Assembly (NCBI GenBank): GCA_902617645.1
Contig: CACMXM010000004.1
Span: 1-41,959 of the forward strand
DNA: 41,959 nt
DNA from: an uncultured Pelagibacteraceae bacterium
GTDB lineage: Bacteria; Pseudomonadota; Alphaproteobacteria; Pelagibacterales; Pelagibacteraceae
Direction of reading: 5' to 3'
Made by a program: the position numbers and the translations under genes. Under the pieces are notes generated by a model. It was not told the DNA's origin. It searched no databases and saw nothing but the letters and a program-made list of their open reading frames with translations. Of the stretch, positions 19,157 to 31,966 are shown piece after piece (within the stretch, counting starts at the first letter, position 1; each line of letters starts with the position of its first letter).

Positions 19157-21136
19157 TTATATATTTACTAAATTTCTTTTTCTTAACTTTTCACGTTCTT
19201 CATGTCTATCGATAACCTTTTTTATAAGTTGTTTTGCAAGTGGGGCAGCCGCTTTGCTTCCTGATCCACCATGCTCAACAAATACACTTATAGAATATCT
19301 CGGATTTTTATAAGGACCAAAAGCAATAAACCAAGCATGATCTCTATCTTCGTAAGGAATTTGTGAAGTTTCTAAATCAAGTTCTCTTTGTTCTTCTGTA
19401 ATTCTTTTTACTTGAGCTGTACCTGTTTTTCCTGCGAATTGATATTTTGGATCTTCTATCCTTGATTTATAAGATGTGCCATTCCATTGATTTGTAGAAG
19501 CAAACATCGCTTCAAGAACAAATTTGACATTCTCTTGATTTCTAAAAAGTTTTTTATAATCCTTTTCACCAGGTTTGAAAAACTCTTCAGCTGTTCTTAT
19601 AATAGATGAGTCATATTTTTCTTCTTTTGCTAGATTTTGACTCATTTTATATTTTATCTTTTCAAGACTTTCTTGATATTTATTTGAAATTAAAGTTGGA
19701 TAAATTTTGAAACCACCATTTGCTAATTGGGCAGTCATTAAACATAGCTGAAGTGGAGTGGTTTGTACGTAACCTTGCCCGATCCCAGTAATTAGCGTTT
19801 CTCCTAATACCCAACCTTGACCAAGAATTGCTTTTTTCCAGTTTGTAGACGGAAATAGACCACCTTTTTCCTCTTTATATAAGTTATTAAAAACTTTGTT
19901 ACCCAAACCAAATCTTGATGCTGTAACCTTTAGACGGTCTACCCCTAACCTCCTTGACATCTCATAAAAATATGTGTCACAAGATTGTATAATTGCACTT
20001 CTTAGATCAACAACGCCGTGTCCTTTCTTCTTCCAACAATGATAGGTTTGTCCATACATCTCCATCTTTCCTGTGCATCTCACTTTAAAGTTTGGAGATA
20101 TAACATTATTTTCTAAGGCAGATAGTGCTACTACAGGTTTTATTGTTGAACCAGGTGAATAAAGTCCAGAAATTGTTTTGTTTATCAATGGCTTATTAGG
20201 ATTATTTTTGATTGTATCCCAATCTTTATAACTAATCCCATATAAAAATAAGTTTGGATCAAAAGACGGGGATGAATGCATTGCAATAACTTCACCTGTA
20301 TAAATATCCATCACACTTATAGATCCAGATTTATCTGCTAAAAGTTCATTACATAACTTTTGAACTTCTGTATCTAAAGTCAGTTTTATTTCTCTGCCTT
20401 TGTCTCCTTTTTGAAAATTAAGTTGTTTAATTCTCTTTCCAAATGCATTTACTTCATATCTTTGAACACCATTTGAACCTATTAGCTCATTTTCGAAAGA
20501 TTTTTCTAGTCCTGTTTTTCCAACTCTTAAACCAGGGACGTGCTTATTTTTAATATTTTCATTATCTAATAAATCTTTTTCACTAGCTTGTGCAACATAT
20601 CCCAAAACATGAGTATAATTTTCTTTAAATGGATAGCTTCTTGCAACAGAAAGAACTGGTTTTGCACCAGACAGTTCATGTAAGTAATAATTAACCTTTG
20701 AAAATTGATCCCAAGTTAAATTTTCAGATATTATAAGTGTCTCCCATGGTTTTTGTTGATTTTTTTTCTTAACAATTTTTGAAAATTCTTTATCTGATAA
20801 TGAAAGAATATTTTTTAATCTAACCATTAAATTATTAAAATTTTCAACTTGTTCTGGAATAACGTGTAGTTGATAAACTTCGGTGTTACCGGCAATTGTG
20901 TTATTAAAATAATCTTTAAACTCCCCTCTTACTGGAGGCAATCTCCACTCTCTAAGTCTATTTTTATCAGATAAAGTGAGATATTTTTTATTATCGCTAA
21001 TTTGAAGTGTAAAAAGTCTGGCTAAAATACCTGTAAATACTACACCCTTTGCAATAGATAAAATAAATACTCTTCTATTAATGGTATTAAATTTTCTAAC
21101 ATTAGAGTCGTTACTATTAAACATTTTGGGCTCCAA
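19157..21136 (-). CDS. mrdA: Penicillin-binding protein 2
   Basis: 659 aa; SPGSTIKPVVAL, SCDTYFYEMSRRLG, FAGKTGTAQVKR transpeptidase motifs; operon with rodA/mre. Confidence 0.95.
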   Translation of the reverse strand: MEPKMFNSNDSNVRKFNTINRRVFILSIAKGVVFTGILARLFTLQISDNKKYLTLSDKNRLREWRLPPVRGEFKDYFNNTIAGNTEVYQLHVIPEQVENFNNLMVRLKNILSLSDKEFSKIVKKKNQQKPWETLIISENLTWDQFSKVNYYLHELSGAKPVLSVARSYPFKENYTHVLGYVAQASEKDLLDNENIKNKHVPGLRVGKTGLEKSFENELIGSNGVQRYEVNAFGKRIKQLNFQKGDKGREIKLTLDTEVQKLCNELLADKSGSISVMDIYTGEVIAMHSSPSFDPNLFLYGISYKDWDTIKNNPNKPLINKTISGLYSPGSTIKPVVALSALENNVISPNFKVRCTGKMEMYGQTYHCWKKKGHGVVDLRSAIIQSCDTYFYEMSRRLGVDRLKVTASRFGLGNKVFNNLYKEEKGGLFPSTNWKKAILGQGWVLGETLITGIGQGYVQTTPLQLCLMTAQLANGGFKIYPTLISNKYQESLEKIKYKMSQNLAKEEKYDSSIIRTAEEFFKPGEKDYKKLFRNQENVKFVLEAMFASTNQWNGTSYKSRIEDPKYQFAGKTGTAQVKRITEEQRELDLETSQIPYEDRDHAWFIAFGPYKNPRYSISVFVEHGGSGSKAAAPLAKQLIKKVIDRHEEREKLRKRNLVNI

Positions 21137-21635
21137 AGATTAATTTTTGATAATAATCAAATAATCCACTAAAGATTATATAAAATAGGAAAGTAAAAAG
21201 TATATTTACCAATATACTGTAATAATTTAATTCTACATCAAACACTAAACCAACAATTAAATAAAATAAAGAATTTACGACTAAAATAGCGAGCCCAAAA
21301 AAGAACCAGTCTTTTATTGCACTTGGTCTTAATGTTATATTCCTTAGATAAGATGAAAAAACACAGATAAGTAAGTAAGCTAGTGAACTCACACCTATAG
21401 GCAACCCAGTTACTACATCATTTAATAAACCACATAAAAATATTAATCCATAACCAAGGCTTCCAGATCTTTTTAAACTCCAATAATAAATTAAAATAAA
21501 AGGAAAATTAAATGAAAAGTATTTCAGATTAAGATAATTAAAATCAAATTCGTTTAATACTGAAATTATCAAGAGAATAATCGGTCCTTTTTCAAGGAAT
21601 CTTTTAAAATAACTAAATTTACTTATCCCCGCCAT
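21117..21635 (-). CDS. mreD: Rod shape-determining protein MreD
   Basis: 172 aa hydrophobic; position between mreC and mrdA; LLNDVVTGLPIGVSSLAYL. Confidence 0.85.
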   Translation of the reverse strand: MAGISKFSYFKRFLEKGPIILLIISVLNEFDFNYLNLKYFSFNFPFILIYYWSLKRSGSLGYGLIFLCGLLNDVVTGLPIGVSSLAYLLICVFSSYLRNITLRPSAIKDWFFFGLAILVVNSLFYLIVGLVFDVELNYYSILVNILFTFLFYIIFSGLFDYYQKLIFGAQNV

Positions 21636-22483
21636 TATTCATTTTCCTCTTTAAATGAAATTATTTTTACATATCGAAGTTGAGAAAAATCGGAGAAAAA
21701 ACTTACAAGCATTTTATTATTTGAAGAATCTTTGAATATTTTTCCTATTGGAATACCAGATTTAAATAGCCCGCCTGCCCCGGACGTGAACACTATAGCA
21801 TTTTCCTCAATCAACTCTTGTTGTCTTGTGTACTGAATAACGCCTTCATTATTTCCTGTTCCAGATAAAATAGATTGAATATTGTTTGGCATTATGTCCA
21901 CAGGAACTTTACTATTTAAGTCAGACAAAAGTAAAACTCTTGATGTAGTGAATGATACTTCTACAACTTTTCCAATTAAATAACTCTTATCCATTACAGC
22001 CATACCTAATTCTACTCTATCTTTACTTCCTCTATTAATAATTACTGATCTAAGAAAAGGGCTTTTTTTATCTACAAGAACTTTTCCAATTATTTCCGAT
22101 GTTAAAATATTTGTTTCTTCTATTGTTGATTTAAGTCTTTTGTTTTCTTCCAAAATATATTCAAAATTATAGTTCTTAGATAATTCAAAATCTAACTTTT
22201 CCTTAAGCAACTTATTTTCATCATAAACATTAAAATGGTTTATAATTGTTACATAAGATTTCTTAACAAAATTTTCTGGAACAGAAACAATAAATGTTGA
22301 TCTATATGCAACTTCTCTTAAAGAAATTTTTAAGTAGTCAATTGGTTTTAAGTTGAATTTTTCAGAAACAAGAATTATAAATGTTAAAAAAATTAAAGCT
22401 AATAAAGAAAACTTTTGTTTGTTCTCCTTTTTTAAAAAAGCAGAACGAATAGCAATTACAAAGTCATCCCTGCTAGCTTGCAT
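21635..22483 (-). CDS. mreC: Rod shape-determining protein MreC
   Basis: 282 aa; N-terminal TM, coiled coil, GKVVEVSFTTSRVLLLSDLNSKVPV; operon context. Confidence 0.92.
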   Translation of the reverse strand: MQASRDDFVIAIRSAFLKKENKQKFSLLALIFLTFIILVSEKFNLKPIDYLKISLREVAYRSTFIVSVPENFVKKSYVTIINHFNVYDENKLLKEKLDFELSKNYNFEYILEENKRLKSTIEETNILTSEIIGKVLVDKKSPFLRSVIINRGSKDRVELGMAVMDKSYLIGKVVEVSFTTSRVLLLSDLNSKVPVDIMPNNIQSILSGTGNNEGVIQYTRQQELIEENAIVFTSGAGGLFKSGIPIGKIFKDSSNNKMLVSFFSDFSQLRYVKIISFKEENE

Positions 22484-22492
22484 TTTATCAAA

Positions 22493-23527
<1,035 letters not shown>

Positions 23528-25105
23528 TTATACTCCTCCTTTTACTTTTTGATGTTCGATATTCTGTGAAAGAGATTTTTTCTCTCTTTTAATTAACATT
23601 TTATTTAAAGCATTCAAATACGCGTTAGCAGATGCGACCAAAGTATCTGTATCTGCAGATTGACCTACAGTTGTTCTATCGTTTTCCTCAATTTTTACAC
23701 TTACCGTTGCCTGAGCATCAGTTCCTTCTGTAACAGCGTGTACTTGATATAAAGATAATTTTACATCATGTGGGTAAAGATCTTTAATACATTTAAATAT
23801 TGCATCAACTGGTCCATCACCAGTTTGAATAGTTTTTTTTACCTCACCAAAAACGTCTAGAGTCATTTCTGCTCTCTGAGGCTCGCCTGTTCCAGCAAAT
23901 ACTTTTAGAGATTTTAAATTTATAGCATTAATTTTATTATCAATTATTAGGCTATCATCAACTAATGCCACTATATCCTCATCGTAGATATGTTTCTTTT
24001 TATCAGCTAAAATTTTAAATTTTCCAAATGCAGCTTGGATCACGTCGTCAGTTACATCTGTGTATCCTAAATCATTTAACTTGTCTTTAAAAGCATGCCT
24101 CCCAGAGTGCTTACCCATAACTAAAGAAGTTTTCTTTACTCCAACACTCTCAGGTGTCATAATTTCGTATGTTTCTCTATTTTTAAGCATTCCATCCTGG
24201 TGAATACCGGACTCGTGTGCAAAAGCATTCTTACCTACAATTGCTTTATTAAATTGAACTGGAAAGCCAGTAGCATTAGAAACTATCTTTGACGCTTTAC
24301 TAATTAATTCAGTTTTAATTCCAGTTTCATAAGGCATTAAATCATTTCTTGTTTTTATTGCCATAACAATTTCCTCTAAAGCTGCATTTCCTGCTCTCTC
24401 ACCAATACCATTTATTGTACACTCGATCTGTCTAACACCAGCTGACAAACCGGCTAACGCATTAGCAACAGCTAAACCTAAATCATTGTGACAGTGGGCA
24501 GATATAATTGCTTTATCAATATTTGGTACATTATTTTTTATATGCGTAATTGTTTTTGCGAATTCCTCAGGAATAGAATACCCAACTGTATCTGGTATAT
24601 TTATTGTTTTTGCTCCACATTTGATTGCAAGTTCAATTGTTTTACACATAAAATCTAAATTAGTTCTTGTTCCATCTTCACATGACCATTCAACATCATC
24701 TGTAAATTTTCTTGCATATGTTACACTGTCTTTAACTGCGTCTACGACTTGATCATCGGACATATTAAGTTTGTGCTTCATGTGAACTGGGCTTGTTGAT
24801 ATAAAAGTATGAATTCTAAATCTTTTTGCATATTTTAAAGACTCATGACAAGCGTCAATATCTTTTCTCATTGCTCTTGCCAATCCACAAGGTATAGAAT
24901 TTTTAATTCCTTTGCTTATTGCAGAAACTGCTTCAAAATCACCAGGGGATGAAATTGGAAATCCTGCCTCAATAATATCAATTCCCATTTCATCAAACAC
25001 TCTTGAAATTTGGATTTTTTCTTCAACGCTCATTGAGGCCCCAGGAGATTGCTCTCCATCTCTCATGGTAGTATCAAATATAAAAACTCTCTCTTTATCA
25101 GACAT
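23528..25105 (-). CDS. leuA: 2-isopropylmalate synthase
   Basis: 525 aa; FDTTMRDGEQSPGASM, SAHCHNDLGLAVANALAG, NAFAHESGIHQDGMLK, C-terminal LeuA regulatory domain. Confidence 0.97.
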   Translation of the reverse strand: MSDKERVFIFDTTMRDGEQSPGASMSVEEKIQISRVFDEMGIDIIEAGFPISSPGDFEAVSAISKGIKNSIPCGLARAMRKDIDACHESLKYAKRFRIHTFISTSPVHMKHKLNMSDDQVVDAVKDSVTYARKFTDDVEWSCEDGTRTNLDFMCKTIELAIKCGAKTINIPDTVGYSIPEEFAKTITHIKNNVPNIDKAIISAHCHNDLGLAVANALAGLSAGVRQIECTINGIGERAGNAALEEIVMAIKTRNDLMPYETGIKTELISKASKIVSNATGFPVQFNKAIVGKNAFAHESGIHQDGMLKNRETYEIMTPESVGVKKTSLVMGKHSGRHAFKDKLNDLGYTDVTDDVIQAAFGKFKILADKKKHIYDEDIVALVDDSLIIDNKINAINLKSLKVFAGTGEPQRAEMTLDVFGEVKKTIQTGDGPVDAIFKCIKDLYPHDVKLSLYQVHAVTEGTDAQATVSVKIEENDRTTVGQSADTDTLVASANAYLNALNKMLIKREKKSLSQNIEHQKVKGGV

Positions 25106-25192
25106 ATTTTTAAAAATTAGATTTCGGATAATACAACCTATCGGAGATAATGCAAAATAAAAGAAATATTAAAACCCAATATGATGAAATAA

Positions 25193-26769
<1,577 letters not shown>

Positions 26770-26770
26770 T

Positions 26771-28537
26771 TTAAACTAGGGTCTTACCCTTTCCAGTAAT
26801 TTTATTTTGTTCTTGGTCTTTTGGACCTAACAACATCTGATTATGAGGTTTACCTGATGGAATCATTGGAAAACAGTTTTCTTGTTTGTCAACTAAACAA
26901 TCAAAAATAACAGGTCTATCTGTATTTAACATTTCGATAATCTTATCATCTAATTCATTAGGATTTGTGGCTCTAATTCCAACACAACCATAAGCCTCTG
27001 CTAATTTAACAAAATCTGGAAGCGCAGCAGTATAACTTTCAGAATAATTTTTATCATGAAGCAATTCCTGCCACTGTCTTACCATTCCCATGTATTCATT
27101 ATTTAAAATAAATATTTTTATAGGTAGATTATATTGTACTGCAGTAGACATTTCTTGCATCGTCATTAGGACTGATGCCTCACCGGCTATATCAATTACA
27201 AGTTTTTTCGGGTGCGCAATTTGTACACCAACAGCTGCTGGCAAACCATAACCCATAGTTCCAAGTCCCCCTGAGGTCATCCATCTATTAGGTTTGTCGA
27301 ACTTATAGTGTTGAGCTGCCCACATTTGATGTTGTCCTACCTCGGTTGTAATATATGTATCTTTACCTTTTGTTAACTCATAGAGTCTTTGGACAGCATA
27401 CTGAGGTTTAATTGTTTCAGTGCTATTTACATAATCTAAAGATTTTTTTTCTCTCCATTTTTGGATCTGTTCCCACCATTTTGAAATTTTTTGTTTATTT
27501 GAATTTGCAAAATTTGGTTTTGCTTTCTTAATTGTTTTTAAAGTTGAAGATATTACATCTTGTACATCTCCAATTATTGGCAAATCTACTTTTACATTTT
27601 TATTAATTGACGATGGGTCTATATCAATATGAACTTTTTTAGATTTAGGAGAAAATTCATCAATCTTTCCTGTAATACGATCATCAAACCTCGCACCTAT
27701 ATTTATCATTAAATCACAATCATGCATTGCGTTGTTTGCTTCGTATGTGCCATGCATTCCAAGCATACCAAGAAAAGAGTTATCATCACCTGGGAAAGAT
27801 CCTAAGCCTTGCAAAGTAGATGTTATGGGAAAACCTGTTGCTTCAACAAGCTCTCTTAATAATACGCTTGCTCTAGGCCCAGAGTTAATGACACCACCAC
27901 CAGTATAAAATATTGGTTTGCTGGCTTTAGACATCAATTTTATTAATTCATCAATATCTTTTTGATTAAAGTTATTATGCCTTTTACCATTTAATTTTTT
28001 TTTTCTTTTAGGTTTTGAGTATTTAGCTTTTTGAAATTGAATATCTTTTGGTATATCTACTAAAACAGGACCTGGTCTACCAGTTGTTGCAACTTCAAAT
28101 GCTTCGTGAATAATTTTTGATAAATCTTTTATGTCTTTCACCAGCCAATTATGTTTTGTGCATGGCCTTGTAATCCCTGTTGTATCACATTCTTGAAAAG
28201 CGTCTGTTCCAATTAAATGAGTTGGTACTTGTCCTGAAATACAAATCAAAGGTATTGAGTCCATGTATGCATCTGTTAATGCTGTAACGACATTTGTTGC
28301 TCCTGGTCCCGATGTGACTAATACTACACCTGGTTTACCAGATGATCTTGCGTATCCTTCAGCAGCGTGTCCTGCACCTTGTTCATGTCTTACTAAAATA
28401 TGTTTAATGGATGAGTGATTTTTTAATTCATCATAAATGGGTAGTACTGCACCTCCAGGGTAACCAAAAATAAATTCAACATTTTGATCTTCTAAACATT
28501 TGAAAACAATTTCAGCTCCGGTTGATAATTTTGACAT
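26771..28537 (-). CDS. ilvI: Acetolactate synthase large subunit
   Basis: 588 aa; FGYPGGAVLPIYDEL, RHEQGAGHAAEGYARSSGKPGVVLVTSGPGATN, TTEVGQHQMWAAQHY, WMTSGGLGTMGYGLPAAVG. Confidence 0.97.
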   Translation of the reverse strand: MSKLSTGAEIVFKCLEDQNVEFIFGYPGGAVLPIYDELKNHSSIKHILVRHEQGAGHAAEGYARSSGKPGVVLVTSGPGATNVVTALTDAYMDSIPLICISGQVPTHLIGTDAFQECDTTGITRPCTKHNWLVKDIKDLSKIIHEAFEVATTGRPGPVLVDIPKDIQFQKAKYSKPKRKKKLNGKRHNNFNQKDIDELIKLMSKASKPIFYTGGGVINSGPRASVLLRELVEATGFPITSTLQGLGSFPGDDNSFLGMLGMHGTYEANNAMHDCDLMINIGARFDDRITGKIDEFSPKSKKVHIDIDPSSINKNVKVDLPIIGDVQDVISSTLKTIKKAKPNFANSNKQKISKWWEQIQKWREKKSLDYVNSTETIKPQYAVQRLYELTKGKDTYITTEVGQHQMWAAQHYKFDKPNRWMTSGGLGTMGYGLPAAVGVQIAHPKKLVIDIAGEASVLMTMQEMSTAVQYNLPIKIFILNNEYMGMVRQWQELLHDKNYSESYTAALPDFVKLAEAYGCVGIRATNPNELDDKIIEMLNTDRPVIFDCLVDKQENCFPMIPSGKPHNQMLLGPKDQEQNKITGKGKTLV

Positions 28538-28562
28538 TTAACCAATCTAGCTGAAGTTGTGC

Positions 28563-29498
28563 TTATTGGTCAAGTTTAAGAGAGGGTATTTTTATATTTT
28601 TTATAAATGAGTTTAGCTTTTTATGATCAATATTTTCCCAGTCAATCATTTGATTTCTTGCCCAAGTTCTCTGTCTTTTTGCATATTGTCTTGTTTTTAT
28701 GGAAATTTGGTCTTTTGTAACATCAATATTTTGCTCTCCATTTAAAAATTTAGAAATTTCTGAAATCCCTATTATCTTATTTGATGACTTATCCTTATTA
28801 ACCTTTAGCATTCTAAATTTTTTTACTTCATTTACTGCACCAGCTGAAATCATATTATTTACTCTTCTGTCTATTCTTCTGATTAAATCTTCTTTAGGAC
28901 AGTCGATATAAATTTTTAAAAATTCTTTCTCATTAAAATATTTCTTTGTTTTTTCAAACCACATAAATAAGGAAATTTTTGTATATTTTTTGACCTCGAA
29001 AGCTCTAATTGATCTTTGCGAGTCGTTAGCGTTTATTTGTGATTTAGCTAAAGGGTCTAATTTGATTAAATTTTTATAGAATTTTTTTTGACCTATTCTT
29101 AAATGCTGTTTTCTAATTTTATTTCTATATTTAAGTGGTATCACAGGAATTTTTGCTAAACCATTCAAAATAGCTTTAAAGTATAATCCTGTTCCTCCGA
29201 CTAATATTGGGGTTTTATTTTTTTTTTGAATTTGGTTAATTATTTTAAGTACTTTTTTTAGCCAATCGCCAGTTGAAAAATTTTTTTTAACACTGTGGAA
29301 ACCATAAAGATGGTGAGTGATATTTTTTATTTCTTTAATTTTAGGACGAGCATTAAGTATTTTAATTTCTTTATATATCTGCATGCTATCAGAATTAATA
29401 ATTTCCCCGTTTACTTTTTTTGCAAGTTTAATAGCTAAATCTGATTTTCCTGAAGCAGTTGGACCAGCAATTAAAATTATTTTGGACTTTTTGTCCAT
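28563..29498 (-). CDS. miaA: tRNA dimethylallyltransferase
   Basis: 311 aa; IAGPTASGKSDLAIKLAKK, INSDSMQIYK, LVGGTGLYFKAIL, TRQYAKRQRTWARNQ. Confidence 0.96.
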   Translation of the reverse strand: MDKKSKIILIAGPTASGKSDLAIKLAKKVNGEIINSDSMQIYKEIKILNARPKIKEIKNITHHLYGFHSVKKNFSTGDWLKKVLKIINQIQKKNKTPILVGGTGLYFKAILNGLAKIPVIPLKYRNKIRKQHLRIGQKKFYKNLIKLDPLAKSQINANDSQRSIRAFEVKKYTKISLFMWFEKTKKYFNEKEFLKIYIDCPKEDLIRRIDRRVNNMISAGAVNEVKKFRMLKVNKDKSSNKIIGISEISKFLNGEQNIDVTKDQISIKTRQYAKRQRTWARNQMIDWENIDHKKLNSFIKNIKIPSLKLDQ

Positions 29499-29501
29499 AT
29501 C

Positions 29502-30905
29502 CTAGTTAAGTTTGACGCCGATATAACTCTTTTGATTTTGATTATTGTAAATAACAATAACAATTGATTTATTTTTTGCCATCACAGCTGACTTCATAAT
29601 ATTATCTAGGTCACCAGGTGTTTTAATTTTTCTTTTTTGTGCTTCTATTATTATATTATTTATTGCTAGATTAGATATTGGACTATCATTGTCAATTTTT
29701 GTAATAACAACTCCGGTAGTATTTGATGGCAATCCTCTGTTAGTTATGTCGTCTTTCTTAAGTGTTCTCACTTCAATTTTAAGATTTTCAATTCTAGACG
29801 ATTTAACTAGTTTTGGCTTTGTTTCTTTGAAATCTTCTGATGTTTCTAATCTTCCTAAAGTAATTTTTTTATTAATAATTTTCTTGTTTCTCCATATTTT
29901 AACATTAACAATCTTTCCAACTTTTGTTTGAGCAACTATCATTGGAAGTTCTTTCATTTCGTTAATTTTTTTTCCATCAAATTCTAAAATGATATCACCC
30001 GCTTTAACGCCGCCTTTATCTGAAGGACTGCCATCTGATACACTTGATACTAATGCTCCTCTTGGCTTTCCTAGTTGTTCAGCTTCTGAAATTTCTTTTG
30101 TAACTTGTTGAATTCTTACTCCTAACCATCCTCTTTTTGTCTCTCCAAATTCAATTAATTGATCAATAACTAATTCAGCACTATTTGAAGGAATTGCAAA
30201 TCCAATTCCTATTGAACCAGACTGTCCTAAAATTGCTGTATTAATTCCTATTACGTTTCCATCCATGTCAAATAATGGTCCGCCTGAATTACCTTGGTTA
30301 ATTGAAGCATCAGTTTGAATATAGTCTTCGTATCTAGTGAGACCTATACTTCTGTTTCTTGCAGATATAATTCCAGCTGTAACAGTACCTCCTAAACCGA
30401 AAGGATTACCTATAGCTATTACCCAATCTCCTATTCTTGCTTTATCTGAGTTTCCAAATTTTACTGGAGTAAATCTATCGTTAGAATCAATTTGTAAAAC
30501 AGCAATATCAGATAATGGATCTGCACCAATTATTTTAGCGCTATATTCTTTATCGTCATTAAATCTAACTAATATATCTTCTGCACCTTTTATGACGTGA
30601 TTGTTTGTAATAACAAGACCTTTTTCATCGATTATAAAACCTGATCCTAGAGCGCTTGCTTTTCTTTCTTGTGGTGTTCCAAATTCTTTGAACATATCTT
30701 CAAAAGGTGATCCAGGAGGAAATTCGAAAGGAAAAGGATTTGATCTAGATACAACTGTTTGGGTAGTTGAAATATTTACAACAGATGGCATTAACTTTTC
30801 TGCTAAATCAGCGAATGAATTAGGCACGTTTTGAGCTTTTACGCTTAAAGTAAAGCTTACGGTTAGAACAAAAATTAGAGCTGATTTAAAAAATTTGTAT
30901 TTCAT
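29502..30905 (-). CDS. DegP/DegQ-like periplasmic serine endoprotease (trypsin + PDZ)
   Basis: ASALGSGFIIDEKGLVITNNHVI, SDIAVLQI, INQGNSGGPLFDMDGNVIGINTAI, PDZ; signal peptide when started at MKYKFFKS (30905). Confidence 0.93.
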   Translation of the reverse strand: MKYKFFKSALIFVLTVSFTLSVKAQNVPNSFADLAEKLMPSVVNISTTQTVVSRSNPFPFEFPPGSPFEDMFKEFGTPQERKASALGSGFIIDEKGLVITNNHVIKGAEDILVRFNDDKEYSAKIIGADPLSDIAVLQIDSNDRFTPVKFGNSDKARIGDWVIAIGNPFGLGGTVTAGIISARNRSIGLTRYEDYIQTDASINQGNSGGPLFDMDGNVIGINTAILGQSGSIGIGFAIPSNSAELVIDQLIEFGETKRGWLGVRIQQVTKEISEAEQLGKPRGALVSSVSDGSPSDKGGVKAGDIILEFDGKKINEMKELPMIVAQTKVGKIVNVKIWRNKKIINKKITLGRLETSEDFKETKPKLVKSSRIENLKIEVRTLKKDDITNRGLPSNTTGVVITKIDNDSPISNLAINNIIIEAQKRKIKTPGDLDNIMKSAVMAKNKSIVIVIYNNQNQKSYIGVKLN

Positions 30906-30906
30906 C

Positions 30907-31091
30907 TTAAGTTTTAAAGTACCACACAATTACAAATCCAATAATTGCAAATGTTAGACCTGAAAATCTTATTTGGGATATTTTCAACATGTCTATTTTT
31001 TTAGCATATTTTTCATTTTTGATGGAAATATGGCATACAAAATGCCTTCAATAAATAAGAATAGACCAAAAGCAATGATCAATTCATTCAT
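30907..31091 (-). pseudogene. DUF2065 (YjeT-like) small membrane protein, reading frame broken (-1) at an A7 tract
   Basis: Frame 1: MNELIIAFGLFLFIEGILYAIFPSKMKNMLKK*; -1 frame continues IDMLKISQIRFSGLTFAIIGFVIVWYFKT*. Total length 185 nt = 3n+2; break at T7 on + strand (30996-31002). Could be a real frameshift, recoding, or a sequence error. Confidence 0.7.
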
Positions 31092-31098
31092 GAAACAA

Positions 31099-31965
31099 TT
31101 ATGGATTAGCTTTAGATTTTACGTTTCCAAAAAATTTAAAAAATTCACTATCTGGGGACAGTACTAAAGAAGTCTCTCCTCCTATAAGAGCTTTTTCATA
31201 TGCTTGCATCGCTCTATAGAAAGCAAAGAATTCAGGATCTTGACCAAATGCATTAGCAAAAATTTTATTTCTCTGACCATCACCCTCACCCTTCATAATC
31301 TCAGATTTTTTTTGAGCATCTGCTAATATTACTGTTACCTCCTTGTCAGCGGTTGATGTAATAGTCACAGCCATCTCAGCTCCTTTCGCTCTAAATTCCT
31401 TTGCTTCTCTATTTCTTTCAGTTTGCATTCTTGCAAAAATGGCATCGCTGTTTGCTTGTGGAAGGTCTGCTCTTTTTATTCTTACATCAATAATTTTAAT
31501 ACCAAATTTTTCTGCTTCATTATTTACACCCTCTTGAATTAAAGCCATTTGTTTTGTTCTATCTTCTGATAATAAAGTTTGAAGTCTTTGAGTACCTAAT
31601 ACACTTCTAATTCTAGAATTTATAATTGTTGACAATCTAGATCTTGCAACTCTTTCATTTCCAACTGAGATGTAAAACTTTAAGGGATCAATTATTTGGA
31701 ATCTCGCAAATGCATCAACAATTAGCCTCTTCTGGTCTGATGCAATTACTTCCTCTGGTGGAGCGTCTAAATTTAAAATTCTTTTATCTAAAAAAACGAC
31801 ATTTTGAATGAAGGGAAGTTTAAAATTTAAACCAGGTTTTGTAATGATTCTTTTTGGATCACCAAATTGTAAAACAATTGCTTGATTTACCTCTTTAACA
31901 ATAAAAATTGAAAAAAATGCAGTCGCAGCAATTACAGCAATTATTGGTAATATTATTTTTTTCAT
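31099..31965 (-). CDS. hflC: Protease modulator HflC (SPFH/prohibitin family)
   Basis: 288 aa; FIVKEVNQAIVLQFGDPKRIITKPGLNFKLPFIQNV; paired with hflK. Confidence 0.96.
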   Translation of the reverse strand: MKKIILPIIAVIAATAFFSIFIVKEVNQAIVLQFGDPKRIITKPGLNFKLPFIQNVVFLDKRILNLDAPPEEVIASDQKRLIVDAFARFQIIDPLKFYISVGNERVARSRLSTIINSRIRSVLGTQRLQTLLSEDRTKQMALIQEGVNNEAEKFGIKIIDVRIKRADLPQANSDAIFARMQTERNREAKEFRAKGAEMAVTITSTADKEVTVILADAQKKSEIMKGEGDGQRNKIFANAFGQDPEFFAFYRAMQAYEKALIGGETSLVLSPDSEFFKFFGNVKSKANP

Positions 31966-31966
31966 T

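Noticed and set aside
30337-30834. Plus-strand ORFs opposite degP-like gene
   Set aside because: Antisense shadow ORFs of a strong trypsin/PDZ CDS.
30973-31167. Plus-strand 64-aa ORF overlapping the DUF2065 region
   Set aside because: The opposite strand encodes the recognisable DUF2065 sequence, so this is a shadow ORF.
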